Source: JBPCMN01 sp013695115 (GTDB taxonomy: Bacteria; Actinomycetota; Acidimicrobiia; IMCC26256; JACDBD01). From it: a stretch of 22,604 bases of DNA. Each line of letters opens with the position of its first letter. Within the stretch, counting starts at the first letter, position 1. Shown here piece by piece: positions 15,120 to 22,455 of the stretch. A program made the translations under genes and the position numbers. The DNA lies in the NCBI GenBank assembly GCA_051002235.1, contig JBPCMN010000081.1, positions 1-22,604 on the forward strand. The letters run 5' to 3'. A model generated the notes under the pieces. That model searched no databases and was not told where the DNA came from. It was given only the letters and a program-made list of their open reading frames with translations.

Positions 15120-16591
15120 CGGCGGTCGCTTCCGATCGGTTCGACGCTCTGTTCGAGCCCCGGGGGGTGATCGTGGCGGGGGCGTCGTCCCACCCGGGGA
15201 AGTTCGGGTTCGTCGCCCTGCACAACATCCTGCGCCACGAGTATGGCGGCGCGGTGTTCGCGACCAACCGGGAAGGCGGCGAGATCCTCGGCGTGACCGC
15301 GTGCACGTCGATCGACGACCTCCCCGCGTCCGCCGCCGACCTGGTGTTCGTGTGCACCCCGGCGGCGGCGAACGTCGAGCTGATGCGGGCGTGCGCGAAG
15401 AAGGGCGTGGGGGCGGCGTTCGTCACGTCGGCGGGCTACGGCGAAGCCGGCGAGGAGGGCCGGCGGGCCGAGCGTGAACTGGTCGAGCTGGCCGAGGAGC
15501 TGGGGATGCTGCTGGTCGGCCCGAACGGCCAGGGGGTGGTGTCGACGCCGGTGTCGCTGTGCGCGCAGATCGTGGCCCCGTACCCGCCGCGGGGGCGGAT
15601 CGCGATCGTGAGCCAGTCGGGGAACTTCGTGTCGTCGTTCCAGAACTACGCGGTGCAGACCGGTGTGGGCGTCAGCCGCGCGGTCTCGGCCGGCAACGCC
15701 GCCGCCGTCACGGTCCCCGACTTCCTCGAGTACTACGCGGCCGACCCGGAGACGTCGGTCGCGCTCGCCTACGTCGAGGGTGTCGTCGACGGGCGGGCGT
15801 TCTACGAGCAGGTACGGCGGGTGGCGGAGCGCAAGCCGCTCGTGCTGCTGAAGGGCGGTCGCACCGGAGGCGGCCAGCGCGCCGCGGCGTCGCACACGGG
15901 GGCGTTGGCCAGTGACGAGCGGGTCTTCGAGGGGATGTGCCGTCAGGCGGGCGTGACGCTGGCAGGCTCGGTCGAGGAGGCCTTCGAGGCCGCGGCCACG
16001 TTCGCCACGCAACCGTTGCCGCGCGGGCCCCGGGTGGCGGTGCTCACAACCGCGGGCGGCTGGGGTGTCGTGACCGCCGACGCGGTCGTGCGCTCCGAGC
16101 TCGAGCTCGCGCCCATGCCTGACGACCTGCGGACGGCGATCGATGCGAAGCTCCCTCCGCGCTGGAGTCGCAACAACCCCATCGACCTGGCGGGCGCGGA
16201 GACGCGTGACACGATCCCGGAGGTGCTCGAGCTGGTTGCCGGCCACGACGACATCGACGCGGTCGTGTACCTCGGGCTGGGCATCCAGTCGAACCAGGCA
16301 CGCCTGATGCGCACCGGCCCGTTCTTTCCCGACCACGGGCTCGAACGCATCGTCGCGTACCACGAGCGCCAGGACGAGCGCTTCGCCCGGGCCGCCGCCG
16401 ACGTCTCCCTGGCCACGGGCAAGCCGGTCCTGACCGCCACCGAGCTCGCGGTCACCGACCCCGACAACGCCGGGCCCCGCACCGTACGCGCCACCGGCCG
16501 GCTCTGCTACCCGTCGTCGAACCGGGCGGTGATCGCGCTCGAGCACCTCTGGCGCTACGCCCGGTACGGCATGCGCCGCGCTCACGCATGA
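15116..16591 (+). CDS. ADP-forming acyl-CoA synthetase, alpha (CoA-binding/ligase) subunit
   Basis: A 491-residue protein with an N-terminal CoA-binding Rossmann domain (GVIVAGASSHPGKFG, 17-32), a ligase domain with RIAIVSQSGNF, and a third flavodoxin-like domain starting near PRVAVLTTAGGWG. AAASHTGALASDE carries His260, at the position of the histidine phosphorylated during catalysis in ADP-forming acetyl-CoA synthetases. Domains 1, 2 and 5 of that enzyme family are therefore here and the ATP-grasp domains are in the preceding gene, as in archaeal two-subunit forms. The ATGA overlap indicates coupled synthesis. The PPRWSRNNPIDLAG segment is also a family hallmark. Confidence 0.88.
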   Translation: MTAVASDRFDALFEPRGVIVAGASSHPGKFGFVALHNILRHEYGGAVFATNREGGEILGVTACTSIDDLPASAADLVFVCTPAAANVELMRACAKKGVGAAFVTSAGYGEAGEEGRRAERELVELAEELGMLLVGPNGQGVVSTPVSLCAQIVAPYPPRGRIAIVSQSGNFVSSFQNYAVQTGVGVSRAVSAGNAAAVTVPDFLEYYAADPETSVALAYVEGVVDGRAFYEQVRRVAERKPLVLLKGGRTGGGQRAAASHTGALASDERVFEGMCRQAGVTLAGSVEEAFEAAATFATQPLPRGPRVAVLTTAGGWGVVTADAVVRSELELAPMPDDLRTAIDAKLPPRWSRNNPIDLAGAETRDTIPEVLELVAGHDDIDAVVYLGLGIQSNQARLMRTGPFFPDHGLERIVAYHERQDERFARAAADVSLATGKPVLTATELAVTDPDNAGPRTVRATGRLCYPSSNRAVIALEHLWRYARYGMRRAHA

Positions 16592-16617
16592 GGCGAGCGA
16601 CCGCGGAGCAGGTACCC

Positions 16618-16683
16618 CGCGCCGCAGCAAGCCGGGGCCCGAGTGGCCCGGCCCGAAGGGCCGAGAGCGGGCAGGACGGCGCG
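16618..16683. repeat. Structured intergenic segment before the carboxypeptidase gene
   Basis: In the 91-base gap 16592-16682, CGCGCCG (16618-16624) is complementary to CGGCGCG (16677-16683). Between them lie a perfect hairpin at 16649-16663 (6 bp, loop GAA) and an alternative stem 16631-16636/16647-16652. The outer arm reaches the first base of the GTG start codon. It may act as a terminator for the operon upstream or limit translation of the next gene. There is no T-tract. By-eye pairing only. Confidence 0.4.
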
Positions 16684-18107
16684 TGACGGGGCACGGGCCC
16701 CGGCGGGCGGTCGTCTTCGTCCTCGCACTCGCGGCGGGCGCGTGCGCGGTCCTCGCCGTCGGCGCGGGCGCCGAGCCGTCACGCGACCCGACCGCGGCGG
16801 CACTGGCGACGCCGGTGTGGTCACCGCGGCGGGTTCCGCAGCCTTTGGTCGACGGGGTCGGCGCCCAGCGACTCCAGGGCCGGCTCGACGCCGAGGTCGG
16901 CGGGGTCGACGCCTGCATCGTCGTCACCACCGGCGACGGGGACACCGTCCTGGCGACGCGCAACGCCGACGCCCCGCTGCTCCCGGCGTCGAGCCAGAAG
17001 CTCTTCACCGCGGTGGCCGCGCTGACCGTGCTGGGACAGGAACATCGCTTCGAGACGACGGCGGTGGCACCGGCGGCGCCGAGCGACGGCGCCGTCGAGC
17101 AGCTGTGGCTGGTCGGATCGGGCGATCCGGTGCTGGCGACACCGGAGTTCGCTGCCGAGCTCGCGACCGAGCCCTTCTACGAGGGGACCGACGTCGTGCT
17201 GACGCCGATGGCGGACCTGGCCGACGCGATCGTGGCCGCGGGCGTGCGCCGCATCCCGGGCGGGATCCACGGCGACGACACGCGCTACGAGATGGTGCGC
17301 TACCTCCCGACGTGGCGGGACACGTACCGGACCGACGGCCAGATCGGTCCGCTCGGAGCGCTGACCGTCAACGACGGGTTCAGCGCGTTGAACCCGGAGC
17401 CGGTCCCGGTCGAGGATCCGGCGCTGTTCGCGGCGCTGGAGCTCACCCGGCTGCTCGTCGCGCGCGGCGTCGAGATCGGCGGCAGCCCCGGGCACTCCGA
17501 GGCACCCTCCGACGCCGCGGTCGTAGGTTCGGTGCAGTCCCGGCCGCTCGGCGACATCGTGGGCGGACTGCTGCGCTCGAGCGACAACCTCACCGGCGAG
17601 CTCCTCACCCGCGAGATCGGCGTGCGCGCCAGCAACGACGGCACCACCACGGCCGGCACCCAGGCGATCGTCGCGACGCTCGAACAGCTCGGCGTGCCGA
17701 CCGAAGGGCTGACGCTCATCGACGGCTCGGGCCTCGACCGCGGCGATCAGGCCACGTGCACGCAGCTGATCGCGACGCTCGACCTGGGCGAGTTGCCGGG
17801 CCTGCAGATCCTGTGGGACAGCCTGGCGGTGGCGGGGGAGACGGGGACGTTGCGCGATCGCTTCGCCGGCTCACCCCTCCGGGGGCGGTTGCGGGCCAAG
17901 ACGGGCGCGCTCATGGGTGTCACCGCGCTCACCGGCCTGCTCGACGTCGGCCGGCCCTTGCGGTTTGCGTTCCTCGCGTCGGGGGGATTCACCGAGGGTG
18001 AGGGCATCGCCTTGCGGGAGCGGGTGGCGGCGATCATCGCCGAGTTCCCGAGCGCGCCGCCCGGCGACGCGCTCGTGCCCCCTCCCGCGCCGCCGACCAG
18101 CGGGTAG
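16683..18107 (+). CDS. dacB: D-alanyl-D-alanine carboxypeptidase/endopeptidase, PBP4 type
   Basis: A 474-residue class C penicillin-binding protein (peptidase family S13) that trims peptidoglycan peptides outside the membrane. An N-terminal hydrophobic stretch (VVFVLALAAGACAVLAVGAGA, about 10-30) after two arginines is a signal peptide or anchor. The catalytic triad motifs are all present: PASSQK with nucleophile Ser103 and Lys106, SSDN (Ser300, Asn302) and AKTG (406-408). VNDGFSALNPEP belongs to the inserted region seen in this family. The C-terminus is proline-rich. GTG 16683 gives the signal peptide directly; no strong ribosome binding site is visible and the start region is folded (see 16618-16683). 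Confidence 0.92.
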   Translation: MTGHGPRRAVVFVLALAAGACAVLAVGAGAEPSRDPTAAALATPVWSPRRVPQPLVDGVGAQRLQGRLDAEVGGVDACIVVTTGDGDTVLATRNADAPLLPASSQKLFTAVAALTVLGQEHRFETTAVAPAAPSDGAVEQLWLVGSGDPVLATPEFAAELATEPFYEGTDVVLTPMADLADAIVAAGVRRIPGGIHGDDTRYEMVRYLPTWRDTYRTDGQIGPLGALTVNDGFSALNPEPVPVEDPALFAALELTRLLVARGVEIGGSPGHSEAPSDAAVVGSVQSRPLGDIVGGLLRSSDNLTGELLTREIGVRASNDGTTTAGTQAIVATLEQLGVPTEGLTLIDGSGLDRGDQATCTQLIATLDLGELPGLQILWDSLAVAGETGTLRDRFAGSPLRGRLRAKTGALMGVTALTGLLDVGRPLRFAFLASGGFTEGEGIALRERVAAIIAEFPSAPPGDALVPPPAPPTSG

Positions 18108-18110
18108 CGT
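18105..18110 (+). promoter_or_regulatory. Putative -10 box (TAGCGT) for the small membrane genes
   Basis: TAGCGT begins at the stop codon of the carboxypeptidase gene and ends 9 bases before GTG 18120, which has no Shine-Dalgarno sequence. This fits the leaderless pattern seen elsewhere in the window. Confidence 0.35.
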
Positions 18111-18119
18111 CTCCTTCCT

Positions 18120-18485
18120 GTGAACGGGACCGATGACCACACCCGACCGGAGGCTGCCGCGGCCGGCCCCACGCCGCCGCTGCCCCAGCTCGTCGTCGAG
18201 CTGCGCGACCTGATCGTCGAGTACTTCAAGCAGGAAACCCTCGTCCCGCTCCGGCAGCTGAAGCGCTACGTCGGCTTCGGCCTGCTCGGCGCGTTCCTGC
18301 TCGGCTTCGGGGCGGTGTTCCTCGGGCTCGCCGGCCTGCGGGCCCTGCAGGCCGAGACCGACACCGCCCTGACCGGGAACTGGTCGTGGGCACCGTACGC
18401 CATCATGGTGGTCGTGCTGCTCGTCGCCGGGTATATCACCTGGCGGGCGAGAGGCGCGGTACGACGACGGAGGGACGAGCGATGA
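18120..18485 (+). CDS. Small two-segment membrane protein (holin-X/phage-holin-family-like)
   Basis: A 121-residue protein with an amphipathic helix (QLVVELRDLIVEYFKQE) followed by two membrane helices (about 50-72 and 92-107) and an arginine-rich tail. The layout resembles the cellular 'phage holin family' proteins common in actinobacterial chromosomes, which are not lysis proteins of a prophage; function is unknown. GTG 18120 is supported by the TAGCGT box 9 bases upstream. Its stop overlaps the next ATG in ATGA, the first of two such couplings in a three-gene string. Confidence 0.75.
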   Translation: MNGTDDHTRPEAAAAGPTPPLPQLVVELRDLIVEYFKQETLVPLRQLKRYVGFGLLGAFLLGFGAVFLGLAGLRALQAETDTALTGNWSWAPYAIMVVVLLVAGYITWRARGAVRRRRDER

Positions 18486-18709
18486 GCACAACAGCGGGAT
18501 CGAGGGAACGGCCGATCACCCGCGACGACCTCGCGGCGAAGTTCGGGGAGATCCGTGGGGCCACCGAGTCCGGAGGGGGCACCGCCAAAGGCGTCGGGCT
18601 CGCCGTCGGCGTCGCGGTCGCCGTCGGAGTGGTCGCGGTCGCCTACTTCCTCGGGAACCGCCGCGGTCGCAAGCGGCGGACCGTCGTCGAGGTCAAGCGG
18701 GTCCGATGA
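18482..18709 (+). CDS. Small single-pass membrane protein of unknown function
   Basis: A 75-residue protein. A charged N-terminal half (ERPITRDDLAAKFGEIRGA) precedes one membrane helix rich in Gly, Ala and Val (about 38-57) and a strongly basic tail (NRRGRKRR). The topology suggests N-terminus outside and tail in the cytoplasm by the positive-inside rule. It overlaps both neighbours by 4 bases and so belongs with the genes at 18120 and 18706. I recognise no named family; actinobacterial chromosomes commonly carry such strings beside holin-like proteins. Confidence 0.7.
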   Translation: MSTTAGSRERPITRDDLAAKFGEIRGATESGGGTAKGVGLAVGVAVAVGVVAVAYFLGNRRGRKRRTVVEVKRVR

Positions 18710-18909
18710 CCGCCGTCGGTCGGCTGGCCCGTACCGGCCTGCGCAAGGGCCTCCTAGAAGGCTCGCGCCCGTGGCTCTACACCGGGATCGCCGCGGTCGC
18801 GGTGCGCGTCCTGGCGCGCTTCCGCGAGAAGGATCAAACCGTGTACTCGGGAGAGCTGAAGGCGGGCCAGCGGCTCGAGATCCGGGTCATCCCACCCGAC
18901 GCGCGCTGA
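18706..18909 (+). CDS. Small basic protein of unknown function
   Basis: A 67-residue protein with a basic start (RLARTGLRKGLLEGSRPW), one short hydrophobic stretch (LYTGIAAVAVRVLA) and a C-terminal strand-rich part (ELKAGQRLEIRVIPPD). The ATG overlaps the stop of the preceding gene in ATGA. Its last residues look like a small soluble beta segment following a weak membrane anchor. No family is recognised. Confidence 0.65.
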   Translation: MTAVGRLARTGLRKGLLEGSRPWLYTGIAAVAVRVLARFREKDQTVYSGELKAGQRLEIRVIPPDAR

Positions 18910-18943
18910 CCGAAGCGGCCCGGGAGCCGGCGATGCCGGCCAG

Positions 18944-18949
18944 TAGCCT
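18944..18949 (+). promoter_or_regulatory. Putative -10 box (TAGCCT) for the ttuB operon
   Basis: TAGCCT ends 9 bases before the ttuB GTG in a 49-base gap that lacks a Shine-Dalgarno sequence. It marks the ttuB-ttuA-trmI-marP genes as a separate transcription unit. Confidence 0.4.
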
Positions 18950-18958
18950 GGCGCGGTT

Positions 18959-19159
18959 GTGAGGGTCCTCCTGCGCAACCCGCGCCGCGAGGTCGAGGTT
19001 CCGGGGCCGCTCACGGTGGCGGCCCTGCTCGCTCGACTGGATCTCAACCCCGAGTCGGTCCTCGTCATCTGCGGCGACACGCTCGTGACTCGGGACGCGC
19101 GGCTCGCCGACCGCGACACCGTCGAGATCCGTCCGGTGATGTCGGGAGGCGCCGCGTGA
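18959..19159 (+). CDS. ttuB: Ubiquitin-like sulfur carrier protein, TtuB-like
   Basis: A 66-residue beta-grasp protein of the ThiS/MoaD/TtuB type. MRVLLRNPRREVEV, LLARLDLNPESVLVICGD and DTVEIRPVMSGG align well with what I recall of Thermus TtuB. Such a carrier is activated by an E1-like enzyme, loaded with sulfur at its C-terminal glycine as a thiocarboxylate, and hands the sulfur to TtuA. Unusually, two alanines (65-66) follow the diglycine (63-64), so the working end would have to be exposed by a peptidase. GTG 18959 gives the expected compact N-terminus. The stop overlaps the ttuA start in GTGA. Confidence 0.85.
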   Translation: MRVLLRNPRREVEVPGPLTVAALLARLDLNPESVLVICGDTLVTRDARLADRDTVEIRPVMSGGAA

Positions 19160-20061
19160 AGTGCCGCGTCTGCCGCGGGCCCGCGGTCATCGACATCCGG
19201 CGTCACAACGCCGCGTTCTGCGACCAGCACTTCCTGCACCACTGCCGGGAGCAGGTGCGCCGAGCAGTGAAGGACCACCAGATGCTCCTCGAGGGCGACC
19301 GGGTGCTGGTGGCGGTCTCGGGGGGGAAGGACTCGCTGGCGCTGTGGGACCTTCTCGTCGGGCTCGGGTACGACGCCGACGGGCTGTACCTCGGGCTCGG
19401 GATCGGCGACTACTCGGACCGTTCGACCGAAGCTGCCCACGCCTACGCGGCGGAGCGGGGACACAAGCTGCACGAGGTCGACCTCGCTGCCGACTACGGC
19501 TACGACATCCCGAGCGCGGCGGCGGCAACCCACCGGGCGCCGTGCGGCGCGTGCGGCCTGTCCAAGCGCCACCTCTTCAACACGGTCGCGATCGAGCGCG
19601 GCTACGACGTCGTCGCCACCGGCCACAACCTCGACGACGAAGCCGCGGTGCTCCTCGGAAACGTCATGCGGTGGGAGACGGGCTACCTGGGGAGACAGCA
19701 GCCGGTCCTTCCCGACGCGCCCGGCTTCGTCCGCAAGGTGAAGCCGCTGATCCGCCTGGGTGAGCGTGAGATGGCCGCCTACTGCGTGCTGCGCGGCATC
19801 GACTACATCGTCGAGGAGTGCCCCATGGCCGAGGGGAACCGCCACCTCGGCTACAAGGAGGTGCTGAACGCGCTGGAAGACCGGTCGCCGGGCACCAAGT
19901 CCGCGTTCGTCTTCGGCTTCCTCGACCGGGCGCACGAGCGCTTCGCCGGCGACGCCGGCGCCGAGCGCGCCGAGCTCGGCGAGTGCTCGGTGTGCGGGTC
20001 GCCGACTACCGGCGACGTCTGCGCCTTCTGCCGCCTGCGCGAACGCGCCGGGGGGGCGTAG
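19156..20061 (+). CDS. ttuA: tRNA 2-thiouridine(54) synthetase, TtuA-like
   Basis: A 301-residue adenine-nucleotide alpha-hydrolase of the TtcA/TtuA family that adenylates and thiolates a tRNA uridine. An N-terminal zinc site is given by Cys3, Cys6, Cys22 and His25. The PP-loop SGGKDS is at 55-60. APCGACG (Cys130, Cys133) and EECPMA (Cys222) supply three ligands for a 4Fe-4S cluster, at the same numbers I recall for Thermus TtuA. A C-terminal zinc knuckle has Cys277, Cys280, Cys289 and Cys292. The two zinc sites separate TtuA from TtcA, and the directly coupled ttuB supports 2-thio-T54 rather than 2-thio-C32. GTG 19156 overlaps the ttuB stop. Confidence 0.9.
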   Translation: MKCRVCRGPAVIDIRRHNAAFCDQHFLHHCREQVRRAVKDHQMLLEGDRVLVAVSGGKDSLALWDLLVGLGYDADGLYLGLGIGDYSDRSTEAAHAYAAERGHKLHEVDLAADYGYDIPSAAAATHRAPCGACGLSKRHLFNTVAIERGYDVVATGHNLDDEAAVLLGNVMRWETGYLGRQQPVLPDAPGFVRKVKPLIRLGEREMAAYCVLRGIDYIVEECPMAEGNRHLGYKEVLNALEDRSPGTKSAFVFGFLDRAHERFAGDAGAERAELGECSVCGSPTTGDVCAFCRLRERAGGA

Positions 20062-20066
20062 ACAAA

Positions 20067-20849
20067 GTGGCCCGTCCGTTCACCGCCGGTGACCGCGTGC
20101 TGCTGGTCGACGCCAAGCGGCGGCGTCACCTCGTCACACTGGCGGACGGCGGCCAGTTCCACTCGCACGCCGGCGTGATGGACCACGACGCGCTGCTGGG
20201 ACAGGAGGAGGGCATCACGGTCCGCACGTCGCTCGGCGCCCGGCTGGTGGCGGTGCGCCCGACGCTCGCCGAGTACATCCTGAAGATGCCGCGGGGTGCG
20301 CAGGTCATCTATCCGAAGGACCTCGGTCCGATCCTCATGCTGGCCGACGTCTTCCCGGGGGCCCGCGTGCTCGAGTCGGGCGTCGGCTCGGGTGCATTGA
20401 CCACGACGTTGCTGCGGGCGGTCGGCCCCCAGGGTCACGTCACCGGCTACGAGCTACGCGAGGAGTTCGCCGAGCGGGCCCGCCGCAACATCGAAGGGTT
20501 TCTCGGGCCGGGGCAGCCCCTCGACCTCGAGGTGCGGGACGTGTACGCGGGCATCGACGCGGTCGATCTCGACCGGGTCCTGCTCGACCTGCCCGAACCA
20601 TGGCGGGCGGTGAAGCACGCCGAGGCCGCCCTGCATCCCGGCGGGATCCTCCTCGCCTACCTGCCCACGATCGGCCAGGTCAGCCGACTGCGGGAGGAGC
20701 TGGCGGCGTCGTCCTTCGGCATGGCCGAGACCGTCGAGGTCCTCCAGCGCGCCTGGCACGTCGACGGTCAGTCGGTGCGACCCGACCACCGGATGGTCGC
20801 GCACACAGGGTTCCTCACCCACGCCCGGCTGCTCGCGCCGGGCGAGTGA
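20067..20849 (+). CDS. trmI: tRNA (adenine-N1-)-methyltransferase (m1A58)
   Basis: A 260-residue SAM-dependent enzyme that makes 1-methyladenosine at position 58 in the T-loop of tRNA. An N-terminal beta domain (residues 1-75) is followed by the Rossmann fold with the SAM motif VLESGVGSGAL (101-111) and the substrate-loop DLPEPW (174-179), with YPKDLGPIL before them; all are hallmarks of TrmI/TrmA61. GTG 20067 lies 5 bases after the ttuA stop. Its stop overlaps the next start in GTGA. Adjacency to ttuA fits the known cooperation of m1A58 and 2-thiolation of T54 in Thermus. Confidence 0.94.
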   Translation: MARPFTAGDRVLLVDAKRRRHLVTLADGGQFHSHAGVMDHDALLGQEEGITVRTSLGARLVAVRPTLAEYILKMPRGAQVIYPKDLGPILMLADVFPGARVLESGVGSGALTTTLLRAVGPQGHVTGYELREEFAERARRNIEGFLGPGQPLDLEVRDVYAGIDAVDLDRVLLDLPEPWRAVKHAEAALHPGGILLAYLPTIGQVSRLREELAASSFGMAETVEVLQRAWHVDGQSVRPDHRMVAHTGFLTHARLLAPGE

Positions 20850-22015
20850 ATCTGCTCGACGGCATCCTCGCGGTCGCCATCGGCGCGGCGGCTTACGGCG
20901 GCTACCGGCTCGGCTTCGTCACCCGAGCGCTGTCGTGGGCCGGCCTCGCCGCCGGGGTCGCGGTCGCGCTCGTGTTCGTCGACAACCTCGCCGATGCGTT
21001 GCGTGACGAGCCCGAGCGAAGCCGTCTGGTGGCGTCGCTCGCCTTCGTGTTCGTCCTCGGGACGCTGGGACAGGTCGCGGGACTGGTCGCCGGGAGCGCG
21101 ATCCGGGCTCGCCTGCCGGCGCGCATCGGTGCGAGCCGGGGCGACCGCATTGCCGGCGGCGTGACCGGTGCGCTGGGCGTGTTGATCGGGCTCTGGCTCC
21201 TCATCCCCGCGCTGACGAGCGCGCCGGGGTGGACCGCCCGGGCCACACGCGGTTCGGAGATCGTCCGCTTCGTCGACCGGGTCGCACCCTCGCCCCCGGA
21301 CGCGGCGCGCGACCTGGCCCGGCGCGTTCGTGACGCGGGGTTCCCGGATGTGTTCGACGACCCCTTCGGCGGTCCGGGGGATGTCGGACCCGCGCCCACC
21401 GCCGGGCTGGCTCCCGAGGTTTCCGCCCTGGTCGAGCCGTCGGTGGTGAAGGTCGAAGGCCAGGCGTGCGACCAGATTCAGAGCGGTAGCGGGTTCGTGG
21501 CAAGCGAGGACACGGTCGTGACGAACGCTCACGTCGTCGCGGGCGAGCACCGGACCGTGGTCGAGACCGAGGACGGCCGCGAGCTCGACGCCGCTGTCGT
21601 CGCATTCGACCCCGCCCGCGACCTGGCGGTGCTACGGGTACGCGACCTCGACCTCCCGCCACTGGAACGGGCGGCCGCGGGGGAGGGCGACACCGGAGCG
21701 GTGTACGGGCATCCCGGGGGCGGCGAGCTGCGGGCGGCGCCGGCGCGGATCGCCGAGGTGGTCACCGCGCGCGGAACCGACATCTACCGCACCGGCCGGA
21801 TCGACCGCAGCGTGTTCGTGCTCGCGGCCGCGCTCGCGCCGGGCGACTCCGGCGGTCCGCTCGTGGACCAACGGGGCCGGGTCGTGGGAGTGGCGTTCGC
21901 GGTCGACCCCGGTGACGCCGGGACCGCGTACGCGTTGACCCGAGAGGAGCTGGACCCGGTGCTATCCGAGGCGGCGGCGACGCCGACCGATACCGGCCCC
22001 TGCCTGGTGGGCTGA
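20846..22015 (+). CDS. marP: MarP-type membrane serine protease (CvpA domain plus trypsin-like protease)
   Basis: A 389-residue protein built like mycobacterial MarP (Rv3671c). Four hydrophobic segments within about 1-125 form a colicin-V-production (CvpA) membrane domain, followed by a linker and an extracytoplasmic chymotrypsin-fold protease. The triad is present: TNAHVV with His229, DPARDLAVL with Asp259, and PGDSGGP with Ser335. Cys208 and Cys386 flank the protease domain and probably form the disulfide known to regulate MarP. In mycobacteria MarP supports acid and oxidative stress tolerance. GTG 20846 overlaps the trmI stop and starts right at the first membrane helix. Confidence 0.92.
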   Translation: MNLLDGILAVAIGAAAYGGYRLGFVTRALSWAGLAAGVAVALVFVDNLADALRDEPERSRLVASLAFVFVLGTLGQVAGLVAGSAIRARLPARIGASRGDRIAGGVTGALGVLIGLWLLIPALTSAPGWTARATRGSEIVRFVDRVAPSPPDAARDLARRVRDAGFPDVFDDPFGGPGDVGPAPTAGLAPEVSALVEPSVVKVEGQACDQIQSGSGFVASEDTVVTNAHVVAGEHRTVVETEDGRELDAAVVAFDPARDLAVLRVRDLDLPPLERAAAGEGDTGAVYGHPGGGELRAAPARIAEVVTARGTDIYRTGRIDRSVFVLAAALAPGDSGGPLVDQRGRVVGVAFAVDPGDAGTAYALTREELDPVLSEAAATPTDTGPCLVG

Positions 22016-22069
22016 CGCGAGCATCTGTTCCTCGTGCGCAAACGGGCCGGATGCGGTCTGCTTCTCTCC

Positions 22070-22381
22070 GTGAAGAAGCTCTGGATCCTTTGCACATTTC
22101 TCGGCGTGCCGATCGCGATCGTGGGCCTGATCCTGACGATCATCATCACGGACGAGACCGGCTACGCGTGTGAGACGGCCGACGGGGCCGGCACGTGCAC
22201 GAACGACCCAAGGTCCTGCTCGGCGTTGCGCCGCTACTCATCGGCTTGGGCCTCAGCGGCATCGGCCTCTGGCGCTGGATCGTCCCGGCGTCGAAGGAGC
22301 GCGCCACCCGGCCTCCGGGCCAGGGGGGTGGTCTCATGGGCGGTCTCGAGTCGTGGCGTCAGGCGCAGGTCGACTCGGTGA
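22070..22381 (+). pseudogene. 5' part of a small membrane protein, apparently frameshifted
   Basis: From GTG 22070 the frame encodes a credible membrane helix (LWILCTFLGVPIAIVGLILTI) and a short loop, YACETADGAGTCTND, with two cysteines. An upstream GTG at 22034 is also possible. After about base 22208 the frame turns into a Ser/Ala/Arg-rich run to a stop at 22381, which looks like out-of-frame reading. The natural continuation is in the overlapping frame that starts at 22195. A single missing C in the CCC at 22207-22209 would join the two as NDP-KVLLGVAPLLIG, giving one protein of about 128 residues with two membrane helices. The cause may be a sequencing error near the contig end, a real mutation, or frameshifting. 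Confidence 0.55.
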
Positions 22382-22455
22382 TGGCCAAGCACAACGTGCC
22401 CGGGGCGCCGGGCACTGCCGACCCGCCGACGCCCACACCGCCCGACGACGAATAG
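22195..22455 (+). CDS. Small membrane protein, or 3' part of the frameshifted gene
   Basis: An 86-residue frame with a membrane helix (VLLGVAPLLIGLGLSGIGLW), a hydrophilic stretch with QAQVDSVMAKHNVPG and a proline-rich acidic tail. Its GTG start lies inside the frame of the preceding entry and has no ribosome binding site. I think it is the second half of one two-helix protein rather than a separate gene, but on the given bases it is the only clean open frame. No family is recognised. The AQVDSVMAKHNVPG tail resembles the short C-terminal helices of other small actinobacterial membrane proteins, without pointing to a function. Confidence 0.55.
   Translation: MHERPKVLLGVAPLLIGLGLSGIGLWRWIVPASKERATRPPGQGGGLMGGLESWRQAQVDSVMAKHNVPGAPGTADPPTPTPPDDE

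Noticed and set aside
14702..17008. A 768-codon minus-strand open frame opposite the two ADP-forming synthetase genes
   Set aside because: Both plus-strand genes have intact domain motifs and a 4-base overlap; the antisense frame has no recognisable domain.
18120..18909. Prophage lysis cassette suggested by the holin-like protein
   Set aside because: No endolysin, phage structural or integrase gene is nearby; such holin-family proteins are common chromosomal genes in actinobacteria.
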